The notes: generated by a model not told the origin, from the sequence alone. A stretch of 64,000 nucleotides of DNA from Novosphingobium sp. SG751A (GCF_013149295.1 NZ_JABGCB010000001.1:248001-312000); one strand, 5' to 3'. Positions 1-8,448 are shown, counted from the first letter of the stretch. Made by a program: numbers and translations.

Positions 1-2
1 AG

Positions 3-305
3 ATGATCTACGAGGCGGCCGAGAACAGCCAGCCCTGCCCGGTCAACATCGATTTCGAAGTCGCTGCGGGTTTCAATTCCAGCAGCATGGGTTCCGTCAC
101 GGTCGCGCGGCTTGAGGCCAAGGGCCTGATCAAGGTCGAGCGTTTTCAGAAATTCAGGGAGGTTGAAGTGATTGCAACGGGTAAGCGCACGGCGCGCGCA
201 TCGAACATGCATGTGGTTCGCCCGCATGTGGCGCGTGGCTTTGGCGCCGGGTCGCGCGCACCGCGTCCGACCGACCGCAAGGGCTATAAGCGGGGGAGGC
301 TCTGA
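3..305 (+). CDS. Small winged-helix-like protein upstream of terminase
   Basis: A 100-residue reading frame that ends two bases before the terminase small subunit start, so it belongs to the same transcription unit. Residues about 25-63 read like a winged helix-turn-helix: a helix with VARLEAKGLIKVERF followed by a beta wing (FREVEVIATGKRTA). The last 30 residues are basic and low in complexity. A DNA-binding role, perhaps regulating late genes or assisting packaging, is inferred from this shape and position only; I do not recognise a named family. The ATG lies at base 3 of the window, so the true start may be further upstream and the gene may be truncated here. Confidence 0.55.
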   Translation: MIYEAAENSQPCPVNIDFEVAAGFNSSSMGSVTVARLEAKGLIKVERFQKFREVEVIATGKRTARASNMHVVRPHVARGFGAGSRAPRPTDRKGYKRGRL

Positions 306-307
306 GC

Positions 308-847
308 GTGGCTGAACTGAACGACAAGCAGCTTCGCTTTGTCGAGGAATATCTTGTGGACCTCAACGCCACGCAAGCGGCGATCCGCGCGGGCTACAGC
401 GCGAAAACGGCTTATTCGCAGGGGGAGCGCCTGTTGAGGCATGTTGAGGTTGCCAGAGCCATTACAGAGCGGAAAACGGACAGGTCGGTCAAGACCGGCA
501 TTGATGCGCAATGGGTACTGATGCGCCTTGCCGGTGATGCCGAGGCGGATCTGGCCGACCTGTATGATGATGCGGGCGGGCTCAAGCCTATCCACGAATG
601 GCCGGTTGCGTTTCGCAAGGGGCTGGTCGCCGGTGTAGAGGTTGAGGAACTGTTTGAAGGGCAAGGCGAGAACCGCACGCAGATTGGCCGGGTTCGCAAG
701 ATCCGCCTCGCTGACCGCCTCAAGGTGGTGGAACTGATTGGCAAGCATGTCGATGTGCAGGCGTTCAAGGAGCGGATCGACCATGGCCTGACCGATGACC
801 TTGCCGCCGCGATCATGGCGGGCAATGCGCGGGTGGCGGGCGCCTGA
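308..847 (+). CDS. terS: Terminase small subunit
   Basis: A 179-residue protein with the Terminase_2 signature at its N-terminus: LNDKQLRFVEEYLVDLNATQ followed by an AAIRAGYS segment and an RLLRHVEVARAITE helix. In this family the N-terminal helix-turn-helix recognises the packaging site on phage DNA and recruits the large subunit. It starts at GTG 308, and its stop overlaps the ATG of the large subunit as TGATG, so the two are translationally coupled. The length is normal for the family. It is the first gene of the DNA-packaging block and fixes the direction of the late operon. Confidence 0.9.
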   Translation: MAELNDKQLRFVEEYLVDLNATQAAIRAGYSAKTAYSQGERLLRHVEVARAITERKTDRSVKTGIDAQWVLMRLAGDAEADLADLYDDAGGLKPIHEWPVAFRKGLVAGVEVEELFEGQGENRTQIGRVRKIRLADRLKVVELIGKHVDVQAFKERIDHGLTDDLAAAIMAGNARVAGA

Positions 848-2349
848 TGGCAGAGGTCAGCCCCAAGATGGAATTGGCGCGGCGGATTGGCGAGTTTCGC
901 TATTCGCCGCGCAGCCATGCCCTGTTCGCCTATCCGTGGGAGAGCGAACGCTTGCCGTCCTCCGGGCCGCGCACATGGCAGAATGAAATGTTCCTGCAAA
1001 TCGAGGAGCATTTGAGCAGCCCGGCCACGCGGCACACGCCCTGCCGGATCGCGGTTGCATCAGGCCATGGTATCGGCAAGTCGGCCGGTATCTCGATGGT
1101 GAACAAGTGGGCGCTCGACACCTGTGTCGATACGCGCGTGGTGGTGACGGCCAACACCGAGGGCCAGCTTCTGACCAAGACCGGGCCGGAACTGACCAAG
1201 TGGTGCCAGTTGGCGCTGACCTCAGATTGGTTCAAGCCCAGCGCCACCAGCATCGCCTCGCTGATGCGCGGGCATGACAAGGCATGGCGCACGGACCTTG
1301 TGACCTGGAGCGAGAACAACACCGAGGCTTTCGCTGGCCTGCACAATCAGGGCAAGCGCATCGTCCTGATTTTCGACGAGGCATCGGGCATCGCGGCGAA
1401 GGTCTGGGAGGTGGCGCTGGGCGCGCTGACCGACGAGGACACCGAAATCCTGTGGCTGGCGTTCGGCAACCCGACCCAGAACACCGGGGCTTTCCGCGAG
1501 TGCTTTGGCAAGGCGCGCAATCTCTGGAAAACCAAGCAGATCGACAGCCGCACGGTGGAAGGCACGAACAAGGCCTATCTGGATGAACTGGTGCGGACCT
1601 ATGGTGAGGAAAGCGATATTGCTAAGGTGCGTGTGCGCGGGCTGTTCCCCTCGGCCTCCTCGATGCAGTTTATCGCGCTGGATGCGGTAGAGGCCGCCCA
1701 GAAGCGCCAGCCCTTTGATGCGCTTGGCTCTGAGCCGGTGATCTTCGGCGTGGACTGCGCGCGCATGGGCGATGACGAGAGCGTGTTGGCGATCCGCTGC
1801 GGGCGCGATGCCGTGTCGCGGCCGTGGAAGCGCTGGACCAAGATGGACAGCATGACGCTGGCCGGTGACATTGCGCTGGAGGCGGACAAATATCACCCCG
1901 ATATGATATTCGTCGATGCGGGCAACATCGGGGCGGCCATCGTGGATCGCCTGCGCCAGTTGCGCCCCGATGTGCCGGTGGTCGAGGTATGGTTTGGCGC
2001 CGAGGGGCGCGATGCCGAACTGGAGCCGGGGGTGCGCGTCCACACCGCCAACAAGCGCGCCGAAATGTGGACCAAGATGCGCCATTGGCTGCGCGGCGCC
2101 AGCATCCCGCAAGAGGATCGCCTGCGGGACGATCTGATCGGGCCGACCTATTCATTTGGTGGTGACGACACCTCGATCCTGCTGGAGCGCAAGAAGGACA
2201 TGAAGAAGCGCGGACTTCCCTCGCCAGATTGGGGCGATGCGCTGGCCTGCACCTTTGCCGAGCCGGTGATGCCGCGCGCGGTGCCGGGGTATCTCAATCC
2301 TGACAATTACGGGGAAAGCGGAGGGGATCGGTATGCGGAACTCGACTGA
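847..2349 (+). CDS. terL: Terminase large subunit (ATPase/nuclease)
   Basis: A 500-residue packaging motor protein. The Walker A motif ASGHGIGKS is at residues 71-79, Walker B (IVLIFDE) at 172-178, and a coupling-type motif GNPTQNTG at 207-214. The C-terminal half is an RNase H-like nuclease with acidic residues visible at D303 (GVDCARMG), D357 (MIFVDAGN) and D461/D464 (PDWGDAL). It cuts concatemeric phage DNA and pumps it into the prohead using ATP. It overlaps the small subunit stop by one base. The sequence appears intact, so packaging in this prophage could be functional. Confidence 0.93.
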   Translation: MAEVSPKMELARRIGEFRYSPRSHALFAYPWESERLPSSGPRTWQNEMFLQIEEHLSSPATRHTPCRIAVASGHGIGKSAGISMVNKWALDTCVDTRVVVTANTEGQLLTKTGPELTKWCQLALTSDWFKPSATSIASLMRGHDKAWRTDLVTWSENNTEAFAGLHNQGKRIVLIFDEASGIAAKVWEVALGALTDEDTEILWLAFGNPTQNTGAFRECFGKARNLWKTKQIDSRTVEGTNKAYLDELVRTYGEESDIAKVRVRGLFPSASSMQFIALDAVEAAQKRQPFDALGSEPVIFGVDCARMGDDESVLAIRCGRDAVSRPWKRWTKMDSMTLAGDIALEADKYHPDMIFVDAGNIGAAIVDRLRQLRPDVPVVEVWFGAEGRDAELEPGVRVHTANKRAEMWTKMRHWLRGASIPQEDRLRDDLIGPTYSFGGDDTSILLERKKDMKKRGLPSPDWGDALACTFAEPVMPRAVPGYLNPDNYGESGGDRYAELD

Positions 2350-2515
2350 TGGCTATGAGGCTTTCATCCATGGCATGATTGCCTTGGGGCATGATAGGCA
2401 TTGGCTGCGGCGCAATGAGGCGGCGCTGCGGCGCAGGTTTGCGCGGGATGGGATGCCGTTTCCGCCGCTGCCTGAGCCGGAGCCGAGGGGGCGGGATCGG
2501 TATGAGGGGCTTTGA
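2333..2515 (+). CDS. Small hypothetical phage protein
   Basis: A 60-residue frame whose ATG overlaps the last 17 bases of the terminase large subunit gene. Its N-terminal part (YEAFIHGMIALGHDRHWLRR) is helical and its C-terminus is proline-rich (PFPPLPEPEP). Tight coupling to terL and the same strand support it as a real gene of the packaging block, but I do not recognise a family. It is the last phage gene before the first cargo island. The GC content matches the phage genes and not the AT-rich insert that follows. Confidence 0.5.
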   Translation: MRNSTDGYEAFIHGMIALGHDRHWLRRNEAALRRRFARDGMPFPPLPEPEPRGRDRYEGL

Positions 2516-2663
2516 GAGTAAGCGTGTATTGGCCGCATGGTTGGGCATTGGACAAGAATTTGCTCGATAGACTTTAGACATCTAACTGAAATTTCGAAAA
2601 CTTTAATACATTTATACCAATGAAAACAGAATAAATTACAAGCATCATTGAAAATTTTCAAAT

Positions 2664-3548
2664 TTATCCGACATTAACACCAACATCACCGACTACAACG
2701 CAATGTACAGGGGTCTTAAATTCAGGGAACAACTGGATAAAAACCAGAACCAAATTAGCATATCGCCCATCTGGATCTAACTTGAGTCTAATGTTGAACC
2801 ATCCTTTGGCTTCGTCGTCGCACTTGAATTCAATGTTCCTATCTTTATGACTAGAAGTATCTCCCACGTATTTTTCAATTTCCTGTGTGCGATTTAGAAT
2901 AATATCTTGCAGAAACGGCTTAAATTTATCCAGTCCAAGTTGTGCAACGGCAAATGCATGCGCCGTCTTCGCCAGCCATCGCAGATACATGTCTCGAGAA
3001 ATACTTCCTATTTGGGCCTTCACAAATTTTGCGCCTTTATCTCTTCCTACTTCTTGGCAAATAGAATCTATTGCAGCACGATCTCCAGTGTCCCACAAGC
3101 GCCCTTTTTCGAAACCAGGCGCTACTGGAAGCCCAAAAATCGCTGGCGGAGGTGATTCCCAAAGCACAATATACCATGGGGCTTGGGCAAGCGGAATTTT
3201 CTTGTAACCCAGATCACGGAGTTGTTGGCCATGTTTGTCAATTTCCGTGAAGGTAATCCTCATTTCACTGGGGCGATCTTTTGGTTTTGTCCTTGAAGGT
3301 GCTCCAAATTTCGCACGAAAGGTTCCAAGCTGCTTTTTTAGAACTTCTTGCTCATAACGCTGGATAATTGCCTGACACTTTACACAACATGCGTCCTTAA
3401 TGCTGATAACATGGGCACCAAGGGCATACGGAATGACGTGCTCATCAGTAAGATTTTCCGAATGATTATTGCAATAAATACAACAACCAGGACTGGTTAT
3501 TTTAATAGGCTTGAAATTATCTAGACTAATTATAGTAGAATTCATCAT
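2664..3548 (-). CDS. HNH endonuclease-like cargo protein
   Basis: A 294-residue protein read against the phage late operon. The N-terminus has a zinc-binding HNH-type core: C23-x2-C26, then E36-H37 in the sequence TDEHVIP, then C55-x2-C58, the spacing seen in HNH families with an EHxIP centre. The remaining 230 residues are not recognised. The gene is visibly AT-rich (sampled lines near 40% GC, against well over 60% in neighbours) and its codon use differs, which indicates recent acquisition. Its position between the terL block and the portal block, and its reverse orientation, fit a phage moron or defence cargo gene. Nuclease activity is inferred from the motif; a regulatory or anti-phage role is a guess. 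Confidence 0.65.
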   Translation of the reverse strand: MMNSTIISLDNFKPIKITSPGCCIYCNNHSENLTDEHVIPYALGAHVISIKDACCVKCQAIIQRYEQEVLKKQLGTFRAKFGAPSRTKPKDRPSEMRITFTEIDKHGQQLRDLGYKKIPLAQAPWYIVLWESPPPAIFGLPVAPGFEKGRLWDTGDRAAIDSICQEVGRDKGAKFVKAQIGSISRDMYLRWLAKTAHAFAVAQLGLDKFKPFLQDIILNRTQEIEKYVGDTSSHKDRNIEFKCDDEAKGWFNIRLKLDPDGRYANLVLVFIQLFPEFKTPVHCVVVGDVGVNVG

Positions 3549-3668
3549 TCATCCTAATTGTCTAAATTTTTAAATTTATTAGTTTATATTAATTTTTACT
3601 AAAATATCAGCATCTGCCGAATCTTAGAAAATCCGAGATAGGGAGGCAAGCTCATTTCCCTCCCACCC

Positions 3669-3678
3669 CGCGATTCAA
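3669..3678 (+). repeat. Copy 1 of the CGCGATTCAA motif
   Basis: This exact 10-mer lies between the HNH cargo gene and the next phage gene, 58 bases before its start codon. The same 10-mer occurs at the right edge of the other three cargo islands. It may be a late-promoter element or a mark of insertion; the sequence alone does not decide. Confidence 0.6.
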
Positions 3679-3726
3679 GCCCCACCCCATAAACGATAGC
3701 CAGCCTCCTAACCACAGGAGGCTCCT

Positions 3727-3909
3727 ATCTGTTCCACCCCTGATATTTCGACGCCAGCGGAGCGGCAGGCCACAAAGGTTCCCGATGGCGGGGCGACCAA
3801 CATTGGCGTTGATACCGCCAAGATGCGGCGCGCGGCGCTTGCGGGCCTGATGACCAGCCCGGCCGGGACGCTGAGCGCGCCCACCGTGGCCAAGCCGACC
3901 CTTGGCTGA
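3727..3909 (+). CDS. Small phage protein with apparent AUC start
   Basis: A 60-codon frame ending in the TGATG overlap with the portal gene. It has no ATG, GTG or TTG after the upstream in-frame stop until codon 32. However, a perfect AGGAGG (3716-3721) sits 5 bases before ATC TGT TCC, so the likely start is a non-standard AUC at 3727. The product then begins MCSTPDISTPAERQATKV and ends APTVAKPTLG, a pattern like short podovirus proteins beginning MC and ending in a Thr-Leu-Gly motif. The function is unknown. An ATG-to-ATC mutation or a sequencing error is the alternative; starting at the internal ATG near 3820 would leave only about 30 residues. Confidence 0.55.
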   Translation: MCSTPDISTPAERQATKVPDGGATNIGVDTAKMRRAALAGLMTSPAGTLSAPTVAKPTLG

Positions 3910-5582
3910 TGGATCAGGCCAAAGCCCAGACCCTGCGCCAGAGCCTGCAAACGCAGCTTGAGGGCATGAAATCCATTCGGACCGATTATGAGGGCGAATG
4001 GAACGATATTGCGCGCTTTGCCCAGCCTGCGCGCTCCCGCTTCCTGACCAATGCGCGGGACCGTGGCGGGCGGCGGCGCATCCGCAACAACCGCCTGCTT
4101 GACCCCAAGGGCATCGAGGCGTTCCGCACGCTGACCAACGGCATGACCTCCGGCCTGTCGAGCATTTCGCGGCCTTGGTTCCTGTTGACCATTGGCGACC
4201 CGGAATTGGCCCAGCATCCCGAAGTCAAGGCGTGGCTGGCTGAGGTCGAGAAGCGCCTCTACGACTTCCTCGCCTTCACGAACTTCTATGGCGCGCTCAA
4301 GGCGGGCTATGCCGAGTTGGGCCTGTTCGGGACTGAGGCCTGCGTGATGGTCGAGGATCGCCAATTCGGCGCGGTCTGCCATGCCATGACGGCGGGTGAA
4401 TACTGGATCGCCATCAGCGCCTCGCTCAAGCCTGACACGCTGTTCCGCTATTGCCCGATGGACGTTCGCCAGGCGGTGCAGACCTTCGGCGCCCGCGTGG
4501 CGCCATGGGTGCGCCAAGCCTACAACGCCTCGAACTATACCCAGCTTGTCGAATATTATCAGGCGATCCAGCCCAACCCGGACTATAACCCGGAGAAGCT
4601 GGGCTCCAAGCCCTATCGCTCGGTCTATTGGGATCAGGGCGACACCCGCGCCGATGGGCTGACGCGGGTTTCTGGCTATGACGAGCAGCCCTTTTGGGCG
4701 CCGCGCTGGGATGTGGTGGGCGGCGATACCTATGGCGTCTCGCCGGGCATGGACGCCCTGCCCGCGCTGCGCGAATTGCAGATGCAGACCAAGCGCCGGA
4801 ACGAAGCCATCGACGGCATGGTCAAGCCGGAGAAGATCGCGCCGCCCTCGGTGCGCCTGACCGGAGAGCCGGGGCGCACGGTACGCGGCACCGGTATTAC
4901 TGCCGATCAGATCATCATCCCCTACCAGATACCCCATCAGGCGGTGCTGGCCATCGGCGGCGAGATCGACAAGCTCTATGTGCAGATCGACGCGCTTTCC
5001 TATGCCGACCTGTTCAACGCCATCACCAACATGCAGGGCATCCAGCCGCGCAACATGGAGGAGATCGCCTCGCGCAATGAGGAAAAGCTGACCCAGCTTG
5101 GCCCGGTGATCGAGCGCGTTTCGGATGAGAAGCTGCAACCGGCCATCGACCGCGCCTTTGGCATCATGGATCGCGGCGGGATGCTGCCGCCTGTGCCGTC
5201 TGTTCTGGCCCAAATGGCGGGGATGCCGATCAAGGTCGAGTTTATCTCGATCCTCCACCAGATGCAGCGCATGATCGGCATTGGCCAGATGGAGCGCGTG
5301 GTGGGCTTCATCGGCAATCTGGCAGGGGCCGACCCGACCGCGCTCGACAAGCTCGATACGGACGCCACGATTGACGAATATGCCTATCGCGTGGGCGCGC
5401 CGGTCAAGATGCTGCGTTCGGACGAGGATGCGCAGAAGATCCGCCAGCAGCGCGCCCAGCAGCAGCAAGCCCAGATGGCGGCCATGGCGCCAGCGGCGCA
5501 GCAGGGCGCGCAGGCCGCGCGTCTGCTCTCCGAAACCGATGCCGGGGGCCAGTCGATGCTTGATCGGCTTATCCAGCCATGA
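3909..5582 (+). CDS. Portal (head-tail connector) protein
   Basis: A 557-residue protein of the podovirus head-to-tail connecting (T7-type portal) family. Recognisable segments are the N-terminal DYEGEWNDIARFAQPARSRF, the TNGMTSGLSSISRPWF stretch near residue 80, YGVSPGMDALPALRELQMQ in the middle, and the C-terminal MQGIQPRNMEEIASRNEEK. Twelve copies normally form the ring at the capsid vertex through which DNA is packaged and ejected. The C-terminus is rich in Gln and Ala. The gene is coupled to the AUC-start gene by TGATG and to the next gene by ATGA. It looks complete. Confidence 0.9.
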   Translation: MDQAKAQTLRQSLQTQLEGMKSIRTDYEGEWNDIARFAQPARSRFLTNARDRGGRRRIRNNRLLDPKGIEAFRTLTNGMTSGLSSISRPWFLLTIGDPELAQHPEVKAWLAEVEKRLYDFLAFTNFYGALKAGYAELGLFGTEACVMVEDRQFGAVCHAMTAGEYWIAISASLKPDTLFRYCPMDVRQAVQTFGARVAPWVRQAYNASNYTQLVEYYQAIQPNPDYNPEKLGSKPYRSVYWDQGDTRADGLTRVSGYDEQPFWAPRWDVVGGDTYGVSPGMDALPALRELQMQTKRRNEAIDGMVKPEKIAPPSVRLTGEPGRTVRGTGITADQIIIPYQIPHQAVLAIGGEIDKLYVQIDALSYADLFNAITNMQGIQPRNMEEIASRNEEKLTQLGPVIERVSDEKLQPAIDRAFGIMDRGGMLPPVPSVLAQMAGMPIKVEFISILHQMQRMIGIGQMERVVGFIGNLAGADPTALDKLDTDATIDEYAYRVGAPVKMLRSDEDAQKIRQQRAQQQQAQMAAMAPAAQQGAQAARLLSETDAGGQSMLDRLIQP

Positions 5583-5935
5583 GCGGCTTTGACGGCGATG
5601 ATGCCGAATATCTCCTGAATCGCCCGGAGTTTCTGCGCTTCCTGTTCGCCGCGATTCAAGGCGCGGGCATCCTCGGCCAATACGCTCCTGCCAATGGGCA
5701 AATGGGGCGCGATCTCGGCCATTTCGAGGGGCGCCGAAGCCTGGGGTTTGAATTGCTCATGCTTGCCGATGCTGGACAGCCTGAGCCGCTGCGTTCGCCC
5801 GAAGCGCTGGCAACGCTCGATCTGATCCTGCGCGAAGCCCTGAACCCCAAGCCCAAACCCAAGGACAAGCAACGTGACCACCGAAAGCCCGACCCCAGCC
5901 TCGACCGATACGCCGCCCTCGGCGGGGACGACTGA
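5579..5935 (+). CDS. Bbp19-like phage structural-module protein
   Basis: A 118-residue protein overlapping the portal stop by four bases. The segment FLRFLFAAIQGAGILGQY followed by FEGRRSLGFELL matches the pattern I know from the Bbp19 family of Bordetella phage BPP-1-type podoviruses, where the gene lies between portal and capsid genes. The molecular role is not established; position suggests a head-assembly accessory. The C-terminus (KPKPKDKQ) is basic, and the last 62 bases overlap the next gene in another frame. The 10-mer CGCGATTCAA also occurs inside this gene at 5650-5659, apparently by coding coincidence. Confidence 0.7.
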   Translation: MSGFDGDDAEYLLNRPEFLRFLFAAIQGAGILGQYAPANGQMGRDLGHFEGRRSLGFELLMLADAGQPEPLRSPEALATLDLILREALNPKPKPKDKQRDHRKPDPSLDRYAALGGDD

Positions 5936-6614
5936 TGCACCGCCCGCCGCCGCGCCGGAGGTTGCCCCTGTCGCGCCCGCAGCCAGTGAGGAAGGCGACC
6001 TTGAAACCGTGCTGGGCGGTGCGGCGCCCGAAGCAGGCGGCGAAGGCAAGGTAGAGGGCGAAGGTGAGGCCAAGCCCGAAGGCGAGGAGGCCCCGCCCGC
6101 TGGTGCGCCGGAAGCCTATGAATTGTCGCTGGAAGGCGTGACGCTCGACACGGAACTGGTCGCAGCGGCGGAACCGATTTTCCGCGAACTGAACCTGACC
6201 AACGATCAGGCCAATGCCCTGTTGCCGCTGGCCCCGCAGATCATGGAAAAGGCGCAGGCGTCCGTGGTGCAGCACCTGATCGAACAGGGCGCGTCCCAGC
6301 GCAAGGGCTGGCATGACGCCTTCAAGGCTGATCCCGACATTGGCGGGGCCAAGATGGAAGAAAGCGCCCATCTGGCCGCCAAGGGGCTGGATGGGCTCGG
6401 CTTCAAGGCCACCGGCTTTGGCGAGGGCGGCAAAGACCCCCACCCCTTCCGCGCCGCGCTCAACGAAACCGGGTTTGGCAACCACCCCGATATGATCCGC
6501 GCCTTTCGCGCCATTGGCGAAATGATGGGCGAGGATGGCCTGTTCCCCCGCGAAGGCGCCGCGCCGCGCGAGAATATTCCCGCCCACAAGGCCCTCTACC
6601 CCAACGAAACCTGA
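5874..6614 (+). CDS. Scaffold-like head assembly protein
   Basis: A 246-residue acidic protein immediately upstream of the major capsid gene. Residues 1-80 are low-complexity and rich in Pro, Ala, Glu and Thr. The C-terminal part is helical (LNLTNDQANALLPLAPQIME) and resembles capsid scaffolding proteins of podoviruses. It starts with GTG after AAGGA at suitable spacing and overlaps the preceding gene by 62 bases. A scaffold would guide procapsid assembly and then leave the shell. The assignment rests on composition and position, with no catalytic motif visible; a head protease is less likely. Confidence 0.65.
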   Translation: MTTESPTPASTDTPPSAGTTDAPPAAAPEVAPVAPAASEEGDLETVLGGAAPEAGGEGKVEGEGEAKPEGEEAPPAGAPEAYELSLEGVTLDTELVAAAEPIFRELNLTNDQANALLPLAPQIMEKAQASVVQHLIEQGASQRKGWHDAFKADPDIGGAKMEESAHLAAKGLDGLGFKATGFGEGGKDPHPFRAALNETGFGNHPDMIRAFRAIGEMMGEDGLFPREGAAPRENIPAHKALYPNET

Positions 6615-6628
6615 AAGGAGTGTGATCC

Positions 6629-7645
6629 ATGGCCATTCTCGGCTCCACCTATTGGAATTTGATCGATGCGTTGAAGGCGCAGGACCTGAACGCCGAGGCC
6701 GCCGTAGCCGAGGTGCTGCATCAGTTCACGCCCTTCCTCAAGGACGCGAATGTGCAGTCCTGCAACAAGGGGACCAAGCACGCGATTTCGATCCGTTCCG
6801 GCCTGCCTTCGGTTTCGTGGGGTGCGCTCTATCAGGGCATCGCCCAGAGCAAGGGCAACTATACGACCGTCGAGGAAACGACCGGCTTTGTCGAAGGCCT
6901 CTCGAGCGTCGATACGCGCCTGCTTGGCCTCTATCCGAACGAAACCGGCAAGCTGCGCCTGATGGAGGCGCAAGGCTTTATCGAAGCCATTGCGCAGGCC
7001 TTGAGTAGCGCGATCTGGTATTCGGACGTTCGCACCTCGCCCACGCAGTTCCACGGCATGGCCCCGCGCTATAACTCGCTGGCCAACAAGAACGTCATCA
7101 ACGGCGGCGGTTCCGGTTCGGACAATATGTCGATCTGGTTTGTCACCCATGGCGACATGCAGACCTCGATGCTGACCCCGCAGAGCATTGCGGCCGGTCT
7201 GCGCCGTGAGGACAAGGGCGAGCAGCGCGTTCTCGACGGCAATGGCAACCCCTATTACGTTAAGGAAGAAATGTTCTGCCAGCACGCGGGCATTGGCGTG
7301 AAGGATTGGCGCTGGAATACGCGCATCGCCAATATCGACGTGTCCGATGTGGTGGCTGGCACGGTCGTCCTGAACCCGTTGCTGCGCAAGGCCTATCACA
7401 AGCTGCAAGGCACCCATGCCTATCAGATGGACAAGCCGGGCGTGGCAGCGCCGGGCCGCACGGTCATTTACATGAACCGCACGGCCTTTGAGGCGCTGGA
7501 TGCGGAAAGCACCAATTCGCGCGCCACGGACAATTTCATTCGCCTGACGCCGATGGAGATCCAGGGCGAAGAAGTCCAGACGTGGCGCGGCATTCCGATC
7601 CGCCGCGACGACACGCTGGTCGAAACCGAAACGCTTGTGGCATAA
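6629..7645 (+). CDS. Major capsid protein
   Basis: A 338-residue protein of the GP7/Bbp17-type major capsid family. Features include the N-terminal LGSTYWNLIDALKAQD, the LYQGIAQSKGNYTTVEETTG loop, GFIEAIAQALSSAIWYSD in the middle, and a C-terminal ETQ-like tail (RRDDTLVETETLVA) typical of this fold. It has a strong ribosome site, AAAGGAG, before its ATG, as expected for the most abundant virion protein. Neighbours are the scaffold upstream and the cement protein downstream. It is full length with no visible defect. Confidence 0.88.
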   Translation: MAILGSTYWNLIDALKAQDLNAEAAVAEVLHQFTPFLKDANVQSCNKGTKHAISIRSGLPSVSWGALYQGIAQSKGNYTTVEETTGFVEGLSSVDTRLLGLYPNETGKLRLMEAQGFIEAIAQALSSAIWYSDVRTSPTQFHGMAPRYNSLANKNVINGGGSGSDNMSIWFVTHGDMQTSMLTPQSIAAGLRREDKGEQRVLDGNGNPYYVKEEMFCQHAGIGVKDWRWNTRIANIDVSDVVAGTVVLNPLLRKAYHKLQGTHAYQMDKPGVAAPGRTVIYMNRTAFEALDAESTNSRATDNFIRLTPMEIQGEEVQTWRGIPIRRDDTLVETETLVA

Positions 7646-7657
7646 GGAGCAAAGGCC

Positions 7658-8101
7658 ATGATCTGGGATAACACCCTCATTTTCAGCACCAATCAGGCTG
7701 TTACTGCCGATGCTGCATCGACCAATGTTCTCGACCTTGGCAAGACGGGCGCGCCCTTTGGCGGCTCGGCCATTGTGCGCGATTTGGGCGTGGGCAACGA
7801 GGTGCCGATTTCGGTTCTGGTGACGGAAACCTTCAACAACCTGACCTCGATGAACGTCAAGGTGGACCGTTCGCCGGACAATGCCACGTGGACGACCGTC
7901 TATCAGTCGGGCGAAGTGCCGCTGGCTAACCTTGTCGCGGGCTATCAGTTCAAGTGCCCGGCTGAACTCGATCTGGGTGTCAACGCGCGCTATGTGCGCC
8001 TGTATTACGACATCACCGGCACCGCGCCGACCACCGGCAAGATCACGGCGGGCGTGGTGGCTGCGCGTCAGACCAACAGCGCCATGGGCGTGGCAATCTA
8101 A
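7658..8101 (+). CDS. Bbp16-like capsid cement protein
   Basis: A 147-residue protein starting MIWDNTLIFSTNQAVTADAA, a typical opening of the Bbp16 family, which decorates and stabilises the capsid of BPP-1-like phages. The body is a predicted beta-sandwich with LDLGVNARYVRLYYDITG near the C-terminus and an ITAGVVAARQTN ending. It follows the major capsid gene by 12 bases with an AAGGAG ribosome site. The order capsid-cement matches related podoviruses, supporting a structural role on the shell surface. Confidence 0.8.
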   Translation: MIWDNTLIFSTNQAVTADAASTNVLDLGKTGAPFGGSAIVRDLGVGNEVPISVLVTETFNNLTSMNVKVDRSPDNATWTTVYQSGEVPLANLVAGYQFKCPAELDLGVNARYVRLYYDITGTAPTTGKITAGVVAARQTNSAMGVAI

Positions 8102-8107
8102 GGAAGC

Positions 8108-8332
8108 ATGACGATGGCAACCTATCGCGCCAATGGCAGTCCGATCTATCTGTGCGACGAAGGCCGCATGGTGGCCGATGGTGATCTGTTCACCACCAAG
8201 GCCATCCCCGGCAAGTTCTGGGAACCGCAGGACGATGAGGCGCAGGCCGCCTGCAAAGCCCGGTTCCCCGAAAATTACACCGCCGACGAGGCTCCGGCTG
8301 ACGAGGCAAAAACCGGCCGCAAGACTTCCTGA
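8108..8332 (+). CDS. Small hypothetical phage protein after capsid genes
   Basis: A 74-residue frame six bases after the cement gene, with AAGGA before its ATG (an alternative ATG is two codons later). The sequence contains AIPGKFWEPQDDEAQAA and ends in an acidic/basic tail (DEAPADEAKTGRKTS). I do not recognise a family, but the location, spacing and GC content support it as a real late gene, perhaps a minor head protein. A clear intrinsic terminator follows ten bases later, so it closes the head operon. Confidence 0.6.
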   Translation: MTMATYRANGSPIYLCDEGRMVADGDLFTTKAIPGKFWEPQDDEAQAACKARFPENYTADEAPADEAKTGRKTS

Positions 8333-8341
8333 ACTTGGGGA

Positions 8342-8370
8342 GGGGCTGGGAGCAATCCCGGCCCCGTTTT
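8342..8370 (+). terminator. Intrinsic terminator closing the head-gene block
   Basis: GGGGCTGGGA pairs with TCCCGGCCCC across a four-base GCAA loop (ten pairs, one G-T), followed directly by GTTTT. It lies ten bases after the last head gene and before the second cargo gene, so tail genes further down probably need their own promoter or read-through. Confidence 0.75.
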
Positions 8371-8389
8371 CTATGGTGCGTTGCGCGCC

Positions 8390-8417
8390 TTGAAAATACT
8401 TTTCCCAAATGTATTCT
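8390..8417 (+). promoter_or_regulatory. Sigma-70-like promoter of the DUF7662 cargo gene
   Basis: TTGAAA (8390-8395) and TATTCT (8412-8417) are separated by 16 bases and lie about 30 bases before the cargo start codon, in a locally AT-rich stretch. Terminator, own promoter and single gene is the classic layout of a phage moron expressed from the dormant prophage. Confidence 0.5.
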
Positions 8418-8448
8418 CAAAGAAAGTTGCGCACCAAAGGCTACAGCA

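Noticed and set aside
3708-5468. Long minus-strand open frame of 586 codons opposite the portal gene
   Set aside because: It is the antisense shadow of a GC-rich gene: Arg/His/Leu-rich, no family pattern, and the portal on the other strand is clear.
5650-5659. Fifth copy of CGCGATTCAA
   Set aside because: It lies inside the Bbp19-like coding sequence, far from a gene start, so it was not counted with the four intergenic copies.
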